DNA of 64,000 nucleotides from Torreya grandis. Lineage: Eukaryota > Streptophyta > Pinopsida > Cupressales > Taxaceae. The notes beneath the pieces are model-generated. The model worked only from the letters and a program-made list of their open reading frames with translations. It was not told where the DNA came from and ran no database searches. This document shows, one piece after another, positions 12,890 through 26,050 of this stretch. How positions within the stretch are numbered: the stretch's first letter is position 1; every line of letters begins with the position of its first letter. Made by a program: the position numbers and the translations under genes. The DNA lies in the NCBI GenBank assembly GCA_037957365.1, contig JARHVA010001739.1, positions 1,798,001 to 1,862,000 of the forward strand, written 5' to 3'.

Positions 12890-15202
12890 AGGAAGAGAAG
12901 TACATGGATAATAGGAAGGTTTTTTCAAATTGACTAGGTTAAAAAATATCCATTTATAAAACTTGTAGAACTAAAAAATGGTAATGAGCCACCAACAGAA
13001 TACAGATGTACAATTTGTAGTTAAAAAATTAAAAAAATATATATAGAATGTAACTTAAATTAGATACCATTGAGAAACATTGTGGAAAAATATATATATC
13101 CATGAAGCACCTAGATGAACAGGTAACAAGAAAACACAGATAGAAAAATTGAGAAGAATGCATGCATGTAAGATATGTACATGAATACAAAAATGATTAG
13201 AAGTGACATAAACATCTTGATGAGAACAGGGGAACCATCAAAGCATAATTTAGAAAAGTTATGCAGTCCAATCTTAGGGCAAAATATGTATAGTTCTCTA
13301 CTATTTTTCACATTTAAAAAAAGAGAAGACCCATTTTTGATTTTATAAATTACAAAATTTTATTTCAACATAGTGGGTTTTTGGATATTCCATAGTCATA
13401 TTGGTTGGATAACAATGCTTAGGAAATGACAAAATGTCTAGCCATTGTTTAGAAGGAAGATTTGAAAGAAAGTGTTAAGAGATCATTGTTTATCTCTCTC
13501 TCCATAAATGAGGTCACTGCATTTGACAACACAACATGGGTTTACATGCATGTTTATACCATTAAAAACTATTCAAGTCAATCTCATCTTTTAGCTATCC
13601 ATAAAATGGTAGAAAATTACAATGCATAAAACCTCCATAAATTGGTGGTTTCCAATTTAGGAGAGAGATGGGATGGATGATTATGCCATAGCTATAAAAT
13701 TGGTGTGTATTGATGCTGATGGTGCATCAGTGATGCAGGGGCATAGAAAGGGTTTTTGTGTTCACCTACAAACAATAGTTTCTTTGTATATGATTCTAAT
13801 CGATTGCAGGGCACATAAGATGAATCTTGCATACAAAATTGTCAGCGCATTCAATAATGTCATAAAAGTGGAAGAGCTTATTCATGAATTGCATGCATAC
13901 ATGTCAAGTAACTCAAAAATATTTATGGAGTTCTAAAAATTTGTAATTGGGGTGACAAATGGTAAAACACTATTGAAATATGTTGAAATTAGAGGGATTT
14001 CCATGTATGACACTGCCTATAGAATTTTTGAGGAATATCCATCTTTGACAAGGTATATGCATAAATAGTGCAGGGAAGTGGACAAAGAAAAAGATTTGTG
14101 GTGTCATTTAACATATTTAGAAACTTTACTCATTATGCAGTATTTTTTCAATGTTGAATGAAATCAACTGTTTAATGAAACATGCCCAAGAGAGATCTAT
14201 CTATATTGTTTACTTCATATGTTTGAGAAAACATGTATGTCAATGTCTAGATATATTATACACATTGAATGAAGATTTTATGGACCTATTTTTAGAACTT
14301 AACAAATTTTGATAAATTTTTAGAATCTAGAGAGTTATTTTAAGTACAATATACATGATCATCTTTGTGTCATGGTAAATGTCATTGAGATCTCAATGCA
14401 CACATGCTCTAAAAGACTTGAAGTTGTGGGAGTTGAGCCTAAAGATGTACCTATGACACATTTACTATATGATACTATTTTGCTTAAAACATGAATTAAA
14501 TTGAATAAAATATCACAAAGTTTAGCTGCTGAGATCAGAGAACGTGTTCAAAGGGATGAGTTGTTGGAGGGAATGGGAGTTGTGAATCCTATTTTTTACA
14601 ATAGTGTTAATAGTTAAGAACATATCAACACATTATTTCACAAATATATGTGTACAATTGTTAGACATTTCTATAAATTTGTAAATGTGAGTGGAGTTTA
14701 GATTAATGGTATTTTAAATAAACAATTAATGATGTCTCAGTCAACATAATTTGGGATTACAATGATGGATCAATTTCAGTGTTTAAGTGACCCAATAGAA
14801 AATGGTGTCATTACTCGTCTATGAAAAAAAATTCATCCAAGTAGTGTATTACAAGAAAGTATTAGTGAATATTTTAGATTATATGAACTTTTTCAAAAAA
14901 TGATTTTGAGTTTTATGGAAGATGAGCGAGTGTTTAGTGCATTATCCTTCGTGAAGTCAAAACTTAGAAACAGATTGGATAAAAATATAGAGACTTGCTT
15001 GAGACTATATGTTTCATGTTATTCTATGGATAAGTCTCCATATTATAGAGCAATAGCAGCATGGAGTTCTCTAGTGGAAAGAAGAGGTGTGATTAATATT
15101 ATTACCAATACAGAGGATAAGAATACCGAGACTGAACATGGCACTGGCATGGTAGATGAAAATCACACATATAATGAGCAAATTTCTCAAGGATTATTTT
15201 AG
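12890..15202 (+). pseudogene. hAT transposase pseudogene (BED-type, DUF4371-like)
   Basis: hAT transposases cut and paste DNA using an RNase H-like DD(E) fold. In order: a BED-like zinc-finger remnant near 12,995-13,110 (EYRCTICS, then LDTIEKHCGKIY); the catalytic-core start near 13,470-13,560 (SLSINEVTAFDN); CIDADGASVMQG near 13,710; the Cys-His block DCRAHKMNLAYK near 13,805-13,840; and the C-terminal dimerisation segment at 14,900-15,050 (DERVFSALSFVKSKLRNRL). The family motif DEVT reads NEVT here, so a catalytic Asp is lost. Many stops interrupt it, mostly at places where the family suggests Gln or Trp, plus a few frame changes. The C-terminus has a duplicated tail just downstream. The family is clear from motif order; the subfamily name is tentative. 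Confidence 0.85.
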
Positions 15203-15871
15203 TTGCCCAAATTTTACTTTTATAAGTATAACAATTACTATTTTTAAAAACATTTCTTATTCATTCATATTTAAATACATTAAATTCTGTAATCTATTTC
15301 CTGGATGTTACAATCATGAATCGTATTCAATACATTGGAATTAATATTTTTTTGTCCTATTAAAATTTTATGTATTTAAAATAGTACTTTATCTTTGCAA
15401 TGCATGTCATTCATCAAGTAACAATCATAATTCTGATTAACATTGTACAAAGAATTTCCTTATAGCATTTATTAAAGCAATGTATGACTAATACAACTAC
15501 CAATATAGAGGATGAGAATATCAAGACTGAATATGACACTGGTATGGTAGATGCAAATCATAATTATGATGAGCAAGTTTCTCAAGGATTGTTTTAGCTA
15601 CTTGGATTTTATTTTGATAAGTATAGAAATTATTATTTTCTAAAATATTTCTTATTCTTTCATCTTCAAATACATTAAATTCTGTAATCTATATCTTGGA
15701 TGTTACAATCATGAATCTGATTCAATACATTGGGTTTAATATTTTTTTTGTCCTATTAAAATTATGTATATTTCAAATAGTACTTTATCTTTAGAATGCA
15801 TGTCATTTATTAATTAGAAATCATAATTCTCATTAACATTGTACAGAGCATTTCCTTATATCATTTATTAA
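15104..15871. repeat. 395-bp tandem duplication of transposase tail
   Basis: 15,104-15,477 and 15,499-15,871 are direct copies with a 395-bp offset (ACCAATACAGAGGAT against ACCAATATAGAGGAT). The unit covers the last ~33 codons of the hAT transposase and its 3' flank. Identity is roughly 85-90% by eye. The second copy keeps the same terminal residues and stop. Confidence 0.9.
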
Positions 15872-16079
15872 AGCATACAAGTCTTATGTTTAGACATGGA
15901 CGGTGCACCATAGGACACTAGTTCTCATACCATTAAAACTCTAATTATTAAGATTTATTGTTATACATGCATAACAATGTAACTATAATTATTCTATTGC
16001 ACATTTACATTAGTACCATTACACAAATATATAGTAAATATTTTTCCTATAGTTCAAACTTAGGGTCGCATATTTCCAA

Positions 16080-16610
16080 ATTCTACCACAATCAATCAAT
16101 TCAATGCTACAACTATTAAAATAATGTAACAATGCACTCAAATCTACAACTACTATAATAATATAACACTAATAATGCATTCAATACTACAACTACTAGA
16201 ACAATATAACTCCATAGAATATTTACTTTGCAATAGATTATTTTTTCTACAACTACTACAATATTCAAATACTATAACTACTATAAATATTTTTCCTATA
16301 GTTGGGTTCGCATATTTTTAAATTGCACCACAATCAATGCATTAAATGCTACAACTAATAGAACAATTTAACAATGCATTCAATGCTACAACTACTAGAA
16401 CATTATAGCCATGCATTCAAATGCTACAACTAGTAGAATGGTATAACAATGCATTCAAATCTACAACTACTAGAACAATATAACACTATAATAATGCATT
16501 CAATACTACAACTAATAGAATAGTATAACAATGCACTCAAATCTACAACTATTAGAAAAATATAACAGTATAACAATGCATTCAAATACTAGAACTATGT
16601 GCTAGAATAG
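16080..16610. repeat. AATGCATTCAA minisatellite, ~35-47 bp unit
   Basis: At least ten degenerate copies of an (A)ATGCATTCAA - CTACAACTACTAGAA - ATATAAC unit, spaced 35-47 bp, with one gap near 16,200-16,330. The sequence is non-coding. It lies between the transposase tail and the unidentified minus-strand gene. Confidence 0.8.
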
Positions 16611-16670
16611 TATAATTCCATAGAATATTTACTTTATTTTTCTCCATACAATATATAAACTTGACCATAA

Positions 16671-16673
<3 letters not shown>

Positions 16674-16729
<56 letters not shown>
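16674..16729. repeat. (AT)28 microsatellite
   Basis: Uninterrupted AT dinucleotide run of about 56 bp. Confidence 0.95.
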
Positions 16730-16731
<2 letters not shown>

Positions 16732-16849
16732 TTGGAACAACTGTAAAATATCATTTAATAAAACAAGAGTTTTTCAAACAAACATGATATAAATTGTTTT
16801 AAACAATATAAACTGTCATTTTGAACAATATAAACTCAAAAAAATCAAC

Positions 16850-19640
16850 ATTTTTCTGATGGACACTCTCCAACCACTTGCTATTTTCCATCCCCACCCA
16901 TGGAAAGCCTGATATCTTAACCTACCTGTGGTTGTGGATCCTCCATTATCACTCCTTCCTTCTAAATATCCTCTGCAACAGAATTCATTTGTGCAAGAAT
17001 CACCCTCTCCTCATTCACTGCATCCCCTGTTGAAATAATTATAGGATCCACATCTATTTTTTTCTTCAATAAAATGCTTGGATCCATACCATGCTCTTTA
17101 ATTATTTCTTTAAAGTGTTGTTATGTATATTTAACAAACTAGCTTTTCCTTCAATGCAATCGTTGAGGAGATACTTTTCTTGGCATTTTTCAAATTCACA
17201 TTAAGAAGATGTGCTTTTTGCTTCAAAATTTCATATTTTTCCTACAAACAACAAATAATATATAAGTGTCAAGCACATATAAAGGTCTTATAATAATCAA
17301 AATACACATTATAGATAAAGAAAAGTTACCACAACTTTATCCTTTTGTACTTGTACAATGGCAACAAGGTTGATATCTTTAGCCCATTTATTAAAATATG
17401 CTTGGGCTTCTCCATTTAAATTTTCTAACCTGTTTATAATAATATTTAAAATCTTATCATTGCAAACATTGTCCACAGAGATCAATCCATATTAAGCTTG
17501 CTAGAATAAAATGTTAATCTTTGAGGGTTCATTTTGAACAAGAGAAAACAAATTCATTCTTTGAGAGTGGTTGTGATAATAGACATTGATTTCTTTGATA
17601 AGTAATTTTTCCCTTATCTCTCATTATTTTAAATCATTAAATTCATCAATAACAACATCCCTTAAATTGGCAAATAGATTTTTTAAAACTAGATTGTGAA
17701 ATGAAAAATTAGTAAGGGAATCTTTATAGGCATTTAAATTGTTTGTATGGGGTGGGAAGAGGTAGCTGGGGAAGAGGTAGCCATAGGAGACACTTGTGAA
17801 GGCACATTAACAACTCGAATAAATTCATGTGGATTGAATCCACCAACAGACGAAGCCCTAATTTAAATGCCAAGAAACTCTTCATCCAGATTAATTTGAT
17901 ATAAGCATTTAAGACCCTATGCACTTGAAAGGCCACAAATAGAGAAATTTGGGAAATAAAAATTTGTAGCGTTCATCGACTTTGTGCAGGGAGGGAGATG
18001 TTATTTCCTCTTCTCTGAATCTAGATGGGTGATGGGGGTGGCGACATACTTCTCATTCTTATGATAGATGTTGGGTGGATTGCAAAAATAATTATTCAAA
18101 AATGGTAAATTTGAAGACATAAAATTAAAGAAAATTCAAATTGAATATGTTAATATTATTATCTGTTGGGGTGACTACCTCATTTATTATGATTATCCTT
18201 TCTAGGGTTATCTCTTCCTCCCTTGGTGTCCTTATGGAAGTTGACTCTTGGTGTCTCATTGTGCTTGTGAGAGAGACATTGGTGGTTTCACCTATGGCTA
18301 TAAAATGAGTAATTTATCCAGTTAATTAACTAGCAAATTGTAACAAACTTCAAATCAAAAAGAAAGTTGTAATGGCAAACATTGATTGTATTGTGTGGAA
18401 GAATCCTTAATGGCAACATTTCAAGAATCATCTGCAAAAAACCAAACAAAACAATATGAATATTATTTTGTTCCATTGGATAAAATAAGAAAAAGACATT
18501 AAAGGAAATTTGGAGGAACCTAGAAGTGGAGATGAAATAGAATCAGTTCTTGGGCGTTTCACAATTCAAAATGAATTGAATGAAGACTCTATGGATTAGG
18601 TATCACTAGATCCCTCTAAAATGTGCTGACCTTTACTTCTCAGCTGTTTTCTTGTGTCATAAACATGCACTCTCACTTGTAATAATTAACAAGCTAAAAA
18701 TGGTCAAATTTGAAATATATATAAATAAATAAAATGATACTTGAGAAAACTAAACATGCCTCCTGGTCCTCAATAGACAAAACATTAGATTTAATTTTTT
18801 TGATGGAGGGAAGTGGGAATTGTAGTGTTCTAGATTTCATATAAAGCCTCAAAGTACAAATCCATAATGTAGTTAGAAGATGAAATAGTACAAGTGTCCT
18901 TTGAGAAAGCAAAATTCAACTTCACCCTAATCCTAGTGGATATAATTGTGCACCAATCACATACAACACCCGAGAGAGAATAAAAAATATAGTAAATAAC
19001 CCAGAAGAGAATGTTCAATGGTCTTCCCTACAAAATAATTCTCACTTAAAATAAATGGATAATAGATGTGAGAAATGGATTGGTGATTTTTTTTAATGGA
19101 GATCCCCCTTTGATTTTAACTATCTGTAATAAAAACAAAAAAGTAAAACATGCAATTGAATTAAGATACCAAATTATTTATAATAAATGATTCAAATATA
19201 ATTAAGAAATGTTAATTTAATTAGTAAATTTAATGTTAACTTACCAGCAGGGTCAATGGACACTTTGTAGATTGATTCCAAGTAACTTTTATTGACATCA
19301 GATAAGACAACCTTGATGCTAACAGGACTTACCTTGCAATATGAAAGATCTGTTAAATTATGGATAGCCAATGGAGAGGTGCCAAAGGATATTGTTTTAT
19401 TATAAACTAGACATAGAAACAACTCTCACTATAATTAAAACAACTAACTAGAGATTGCATTAGGTTGTTGTTGATATTCATATCATATTGAGGCATCTAC
19501 ACTAGGCCTCTAAGTTGACATTGATCAATCTAATCAATAAAGGATTCAGGTTGCTCTAACATCTAGAGGAAATCTAGACACAATATATTTTTAAAAGCAT
19601 AGTTCTGGATCCCCCTTGATTGACTGTAGGTTTTTATGGA
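16850..19640 (-). pseudogene. Unidentified multi-exon coding region, decayed
   Basis: I do not recognise this protein. On the minus strand several open blocks are separated by intron-like gaps. An early block near 19,480-19,600 is followed by 19,422-19,243 (ISFGTSPLAIHNLTDL, DPAG), which ends at GTAAGT. A block near 18,760-19,022 follows a TTTTGTAG acceptor. Then come a Ser/Arg-rich block near 18,500-18,660, a block at 18,170-18,325 after an ATAG acceptor (TPREEEITLERIII), and 17,335-18,110 (LRDVVIDEFNDL, AYFNKWAKDINLVAIVQVQ), which ends at GTAACT. A TTTGTAG acceptor then leads into 17,242-16,910 (EKYEILKQKAHLLNVNL, GMDPSILLKKKIDVDP). In-frame stops fall where Gln or Trp is plausible. The last two blocks look helical or coiled-coil. 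It could be a second hAT gene or a captured host gene. Exon borders are approximate. Confidence 0.45.
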
Positions 19641-19805
19641 TGTGAAAGCCATTGGAAGCCTAAAATATTTGAGGTGGAAGTAGGTAGGATGATTTTTTTT
19701 TAAAGCAAAGTATGAAAATGAGGTTGCTACAATGGTATTTATAAGTAAAGAGGGGAACTAGAGCAACCGATTGGCATGACCAATGACTGACGATAGGTGG
19801 GGAAA

Positions 19806-20320
19806 CATATTATCATGTGGTAGTGTCATGATGTGCAAGAACATGGCACCATATGACACCTTGATGTCACATGGTAACATGATGTTGCATGAAATTATGA
19901 TGCCACATGGTAGATTTATGTTACATGGTACCATGGTGTCGTATGATAGCATGGTCATACATGACAACATAGTGTCACATGATAACATATTGTCATGCGA
20001 TAGTATATTATCACATGACACCATATTATCATGCAATAACATATTATCACATGATAATATATTATCACACGATAACATATTATCGTGTGATGGTATATTA
20101 TCGCATGACAGAAGCATGTCATATGACAACATGTTGTCACACAGTTGAATGTTTTTGTGGTAGCATTGTACTACCTAGTGGTGTAGTACCACTTGAAAGC
20201 ATAATGATGTCTAGTAGTATAATGCTACCTATCAACATTATGACACTTGGTGGTGTGAAGATGTCTGGCATCTTGAGTCGCTCATCATCATGCAGTCATG
20301 CGACAACATAGTATCATGAA
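19806..20320. repeat. 21-bp near-palindromic minisatellite, right array
   Basis: About 24 units of 21 bp with consensus close to ATATTATCACATGATAACAT. The core TTATCACATGATAA is nearly its own reverse complement, so units can form hairpins. Units at 19,970-20,120 are the most regular. Both strands stay open because the period is a multiple of three; these frames are not genes. The array ends about 40 bp inside the right end of the probable hAT element. Confidence 0.88.
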
Positions 20321-20360
20321 AAATAAATAAGGTGATTTTACACCTACTCTATACACCCTA

Positions 20361-22529
20361 ATTTACCAAGGGAGCGAATCCAATTCACATAAACAAATCT
20401 AAGATGTTTTTGTCATGTCTAGAGAAAATTATTTATGGAACCTAGCAATAATGATATGTATACGTTATTACTATTGCTACTCCATGTAGTTCTTGATAAG
20501 TATAAAATGCCAATAATGCCACTACTCCAACGAAGCTCTTGAAAAGTATGATAATGAATAAGAACTAAAAATACTACATGTTCAATTTATATAAATTTAA
20601 GAAATAATCATTTCACCATATATATATATATATGTATGGTCATATGACTGAATTTGACAAGTCTGTCTATCAAATCCTGGATTTGACAAGTTTGTCTGTC
20701 AGATCCAAACTCAATAACCATTGAGTCAATATGAGACTAAGTAAGATCCACTCCTATCAGTTAATACTCAACTTCCTAATTCACCACTCTTCCCTTAGGT
20801 CTCCATGACCTAATGATCTCCAAAAAGTGTACAAAGTTCAAGGAATCATAATTTTATACTAACAAATCATAGAAACCAATTCTATATGCTAAATAATTTT
20901 ATATGTATCAACATACATATAAGATAAATTAGATAATCAATCTATAATTATATTAAGTTTCCACTAGTCAAACATAACTCGTATCATATTTCATAGCTTA
21001 ACCTATACTGTTATATTCATAGTTAAGAAGAAATAATGTTAAAATTAACATAACATACAAAGGTCAAAGATCACACCATCCTTACAACCTTATAAATAAA
21101 AAAAGTGAGACATCATCGCCTTGTTTGATTGGCTATCCCACAAGAAGTTAAAATTTTATCTCAACCCCTAGATTGACAAGATATTATGCACATCCTGTAC
21201 CCTACTCACTTTTAATGAAAGGTACATAATATCTTTTCAAAACAACATGCTCTAAGTAAAATAGAATAATATCAGTCTAATCAAGGGTATATAATATCAT
21301 TATAATTATAATCAACTTATAATTCTTAATCTAAAATTATTATAAATTCAAGGTTTGCCACTTCACGAGGTCTAAGTTCTCATGTTAGAAAAAATAGTGA
21401 CCCTAAAGAGTCACAAGTGAAAAGTAGAGAACTATCATCTCAAAATAAAACTCCTATACACCCTCTCAAGGTAAAAATAAAACATTGCAACTTAAAGTTG
21501 CCAAATCATTACCCACTTACCAAATATATAAGTATAATTTCACAATCTATTTCCACAACTGGGAGAAAAATATACTAACCACAAAGATGTATCATTCCAT
21601 CCAATCCTACAACTTCTCTCTCAACAAGAAGTTGAAGACATTTATTCAATGAACTCCAAGGAATACAATCAAAACAATATTTCAGAAACAAGTTTCTGTT
21701 TAAGAGAACACTAAATCGACATCATGAAAATATGAATCCTCTCAATAAATTATACTAATGTCAAGGGAGAATGAGATAATAATGAATCACCTTTAAGATA
21801 ACTAAGAGAGATGACACTTCTTCCTAATCCACATAAACATAAGGGTGCCAATCCAAAAATAAACTCCTAACACATAAGAATTCTCAACCAAAACTTCACA
21901 CTCTTCTACAAGAAAACTCCCACTGCCCTAGTTGGTACTAACTAAAAATGGTCTTATAAGATTTTCCATTGCTAGGATTAGTGAATATAAGACACAAAAA
22001 CTAAAGCACATATATTTAAGTAAGAAGCATTCCGTGCTTATAAAACATTCACAACACAAAACACAAATGGTGAAGGTGACTTGATTACCAAGAAGGATGT
22101 AATTATACTCAAGGTTTTCAATCTAAAAGATCAAACTATGGTAGAAATCTCTTGTTTATAACTCATGAACTATGCTATGTAATTACCTACCCAAACCTCG
22201 TATACAACCATCATCATTGGGACACTCAATAAACCAACCCCTAAACAAATCAAAAGGGTATGAATGCTCCTAAGAGTACACACAAAATATTCCCCACACA
22301 CATTTCACAAATGTCTCATACTTATAGTAGTCACCAAGCTATATAGGAGGATCTACCACGTCTCAAAACTCTAATCATGGTGTAACATGGTTCCACACTG
22401 AGGCACTACAGATCCAAAATACCAATGCAATACTTCATGTCACTAGGTTCACACTGGTGAACAAAAGGACACAAAAATGTTAATGGACTCATTAGGTCCT
22501 AGAGTTTAATCCACAACTTTGATACCACA
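20361..22529. other. Non-coding interior of giant-LTR element, right part
   Basis: On the minus strand this is the leader after the primer-binding site. No gag or pol motif could be found in any frame. It supports the view that the giant-LTR element is non-autonomous. Confidence 0.55.
22517..22527 (-). other. Primer-binding site (initiator Met tRNA)
   Basis: The minus strand reads TGGTATCAAAG two bases after the LTR end GGGTTGTTACA. It is close to the plant initiator-Met primer site TGGTATCAGAG, and it fixes the element's orientation as minus. Confidence 0.85.
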
Positions 22530-25140
22530 TGTAACAACCCAACTAGGGTAAACTATAAATAAGAGATTTTTTAAATTAAATATGAATACTAAAAATATAT
22601 TACACCATGATAATCTAACAGAGATCATATGAAATACTCAAAGCATGATAATAAAAAATAATGCATACTACATCATATATCACAAATCTCTAATATCATG
22701 AGAGCACATCATAAATACAAATATATAAAGTAATTATATTAAATTATCCATAACTGATACAAGTCTATAGTAACCATTGTCAATGTACAATAATAAGTAA
22801 ATACAATTCTTCATAACAATATTCAATAATAAGTACAATATAATATAGTGTACATATAAGATACATGGCTCCCCTAGAGCATAGTTCCTGAACTCAAGTA
22901 TATGTGGCAATCTCAAGTGTCATTTTGAAAAGTAGTACTACTATGGGGAGAGAGAGCATCATCTGAGTGCTTTTTCACACCAACCATGGACCAAAAATCC
23001 CTCACACAAATCCCATTAAGAAATGTCATTTCCTTCATGGATGAGTAGATAGAGACGGTGTGGATATTTAGAGAGACTAGAAAGTACCCATATATTATAT
23101 GATTTCAAAAAATAAACATGCAGTGTATCATAAAAAAACTAATCTATTGTAAGATATCACACAAACATGTTTATCTTACCCATGAAATGATAATGTCTCA
23201 CTAAACATATTTTGGCCTAAATTTTTAAGAATAATAAATAATAACTATCTATAGATCAATCAAATTCATACACACCACTTGATCAGACTGCCTTCATCTG
23301 GCATTGTGATGTTAGTAAGCCAGTGAAATCCATCACACTCCTTACTCAGTACCAACGATGAAGATTGATCAAATATAATTTAACCACAAGATTTATATAA
23401 TTTACATCTTACTAGCAAATACATCACATAACATGTTGTATATAGGAGTAACCCAATCATAGATTTATTTCTTCAAACGTATGAATAAATTTTATATTAT
23501 TATCTCATACTATAAATAATGACTACAATTTATACCATCCAGATAAAATAGGTATTTAAATTCATAATTTAATCACCATAATTTGTTTTCAAATATACTA
23601 CATCCTATGATAACCCATATTATCTTAGTCTAGTCTTTTAAGACATAATTACTATTTTTTTCACAATCAATCATAATAAAGTAGTCATAATTACAAGGAA
23701 ACACAAGCTTATATTCAAAAAATTAGATAAAATCAAGCAACTAATAATGCCCATAGAGCACATAATATTCTATCCTAACATTCATTATACTCTCAAGAGT
23801 TGTATGCACGCATACGTAAAGTCCTACTGACTATCATAAACATGCTACTCATAGTAATAAACAACACACATAAATTAAATTAGTCAAAGGTAGGTGTGAG
23901 TCTAAACATAATAGTTACAATATGTACCATCTAGATATAAGATACATTTATATTGTAGTACTCTATGATATCTCATACTATCATAGTTCACAATTACTTA
24001 AATACACATAACCAAACTTATGATTTCAAGAATCAAACGACCCACTTACATATTAACAATCAAGCAAGTACATGATTATACCACCCATAACACCTTAAAT
24101 TTAAACTGCTTACCAACATTCAAAGAAATATAATTTATAAGCACACATCATGATGCACCATTATATGATAAATATAACCGAACATTTATACATATTAATA
24201 CTCTCATAATATGTATCACATAAAAGTATTCAATATTGAATACATATAAATAACAATCAATTAATCATTTTTAGAAAAATAGAGAACTTATAAACCCATT
24301 ATAACATTCATTTAAATATCTCATTTTTTTAGAAGACTATTTTAATATAATTATAGTTTTGGTCCATCGGACACCTAGTAACTAGTTAAAATTTCAATTT
24401 TAACTACAAGCTTATAAATATGACCCAACACATCCATTTTTATTATGTACTTATGTTGTATACTTAAATCCATGTGTATATATAGCAAAACAAGACCCAA
24501 CACATAAAAGACATAAAATAAACCAAATTAGTATTTGCTATATATTTTAGGGGTTTGAATGCACACATTCGTTAACTTAACTATTTGTAATTATTTAACA
24601 TAGTTCATAATCTATCCATGAAAATATAACCATGAGAATACACACACACACACACACACACACACATTTCTTAATAGGCATACCGTAACTTGTTTTAATG
24701 TTACTTTTACATCACATATTTTTAACTCACAAGTTACATATGATAAGATACCCGTACCTATCATAATAAAGATTTAGTTGGGTTCTCTATCCTTCCCATA
24801 CCTTGTTAAATTCTTGAAATTTTATTGATGTATTAACCTACAATAACACCTATGGTAATACATATTCCCAAATGATATTTTTATGAGATTATTTCACTGT
24901 TTACATATTGAAAAGGTTGACTATGTTATATAACTAACATTCATGTTTATTCAATTTGAGGCCTCTATATGAACTCCTATATTCATAAGTTAAATGTTCA
25001 TGAAAAAAAAGAGTATCTGATACTTCATTCTATGTTTCCTAACCATCTCAAGTATAGAACATTATTCATTATATAGAAAAGGAAACATATTTACTAAACA
25101 CAATCAATATCACTGGAACATATTTATGATTAATATCTCA

Positions 25141-25546
25141 ATACATATGTATAATCAAACATGTTAAATATGTATTATAAAATTAGGTGATTATACACTT
25201 ATTGCATTAATACATGATATATTACTATGAATAATATTATTACTTCCTTATACAAAATATATTGATGCCATGATAATACATATGACCTTTCTCATTAGTA
25301 AAGATTACGATGATGTAACAAAATAGATTCTATGTATATTTATTGATACAGTGATGCCAAATAATAGGCAACTAAAAATAATGAAACTAGATGCCTTTTC
25401 TTAATACATATGCAATTTTTTAGCAACTCAATCAATTATACAGGGCATGTTTTTAGTTTCCATTGACTTAACCCCTTGCATGGACTGAAAATGATGACAC
25501 CACATGAAATATTAAGAGCACAACTTCCCTACAAATAAAAATTAGT

Positions 25547-25640
<94 letters not shown>

Positions 25641-26050
25641 ATTCATATGTATAATCAAACATGTTAAATATGTATTATAAAAGCAGGTGATTATACACTT
25701 ATTGCATTAATACATGATATATTACTATGAATAATATCATTACTTCCTTATACAATATATATTGATGTCATGATAATACATATGACCTTTCTCATTAGTA
25801 AAGATTACGATGATGTAACAAAATAGATTCTATGTATATTTATTGATACAGTGATGCCAAATAATAGGCAACTAAAAATAATGAAATTAGATGACTTTTC
25901 TTAATACATATGCAATTTTTTAGCAACTCAATCAATTATATAGGGCATGTTTTTAGTTTCCATTGACTTAACCCCTTGCATGGACTGAAAATGATGACAC
26001 CACGTGAAATATTAAGAGCACAACTTCCCTACAAATAAAAATTAGTGACT
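25141..26050. repeat. 500-bp tandem duplication inside the 5' LTR
   Basis: 25,141-25,550 and 25,641-26,050 are direct copies with a constant 500-bp offset at both ends, joined by an (AT)n tract at 25,551-25,638. By eye they differ at only about 6 of 410 positions, far fewer than the two LTRs do. The duplication is therefore much younger than the insertion. Confidence 0.93.
25551..25638. repeat. (AT)44 microsatellite
   Basis: Long AT run at the junction of the 500-bp tandem duplication. Confidence 0.95.

Larger units (their letters stand above)
11869..20360 (+). mobile_element. Probable hAT-type DNA transposon
   Basis: A segment holding a hAT transposase pseudogene, 21-bp repeat arrays near both ends, and candidate short terminal inverted repeats. 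The left end reads TAGGGTGCA (11,869) and the right end, reverse-complemented from 20,360, reads TAGGGTGTA. TAGGG-type ends fit the hAT terminal pattern. No clean 8-bp TSD was found (TGATTTTT against ATTTACCA), so the borders are inferred. A 9-bp GGTGATTTT occurs at 11,859-11,867 and 20,331-20,339 and could give a slightly different right edge. The segment also carries a multi-exon minus-strand coding region of unknown identity. Confidence 0.5.

Noticed and set aside
17724..17936. 70-codon Leu-rich minus-strand frame
   Set aside because: It is an off-frame reading of the larger decayed gene; the neighbouring frame gives a more protein-like, collinear sequence.
19758..20311. Open frames of 110-124 codons on both strands
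   Set aside because: They are by-products of the 21-bp repeat, whose period is a multiple of three; the translations are simple heptad repeats such as ILSHDNI.
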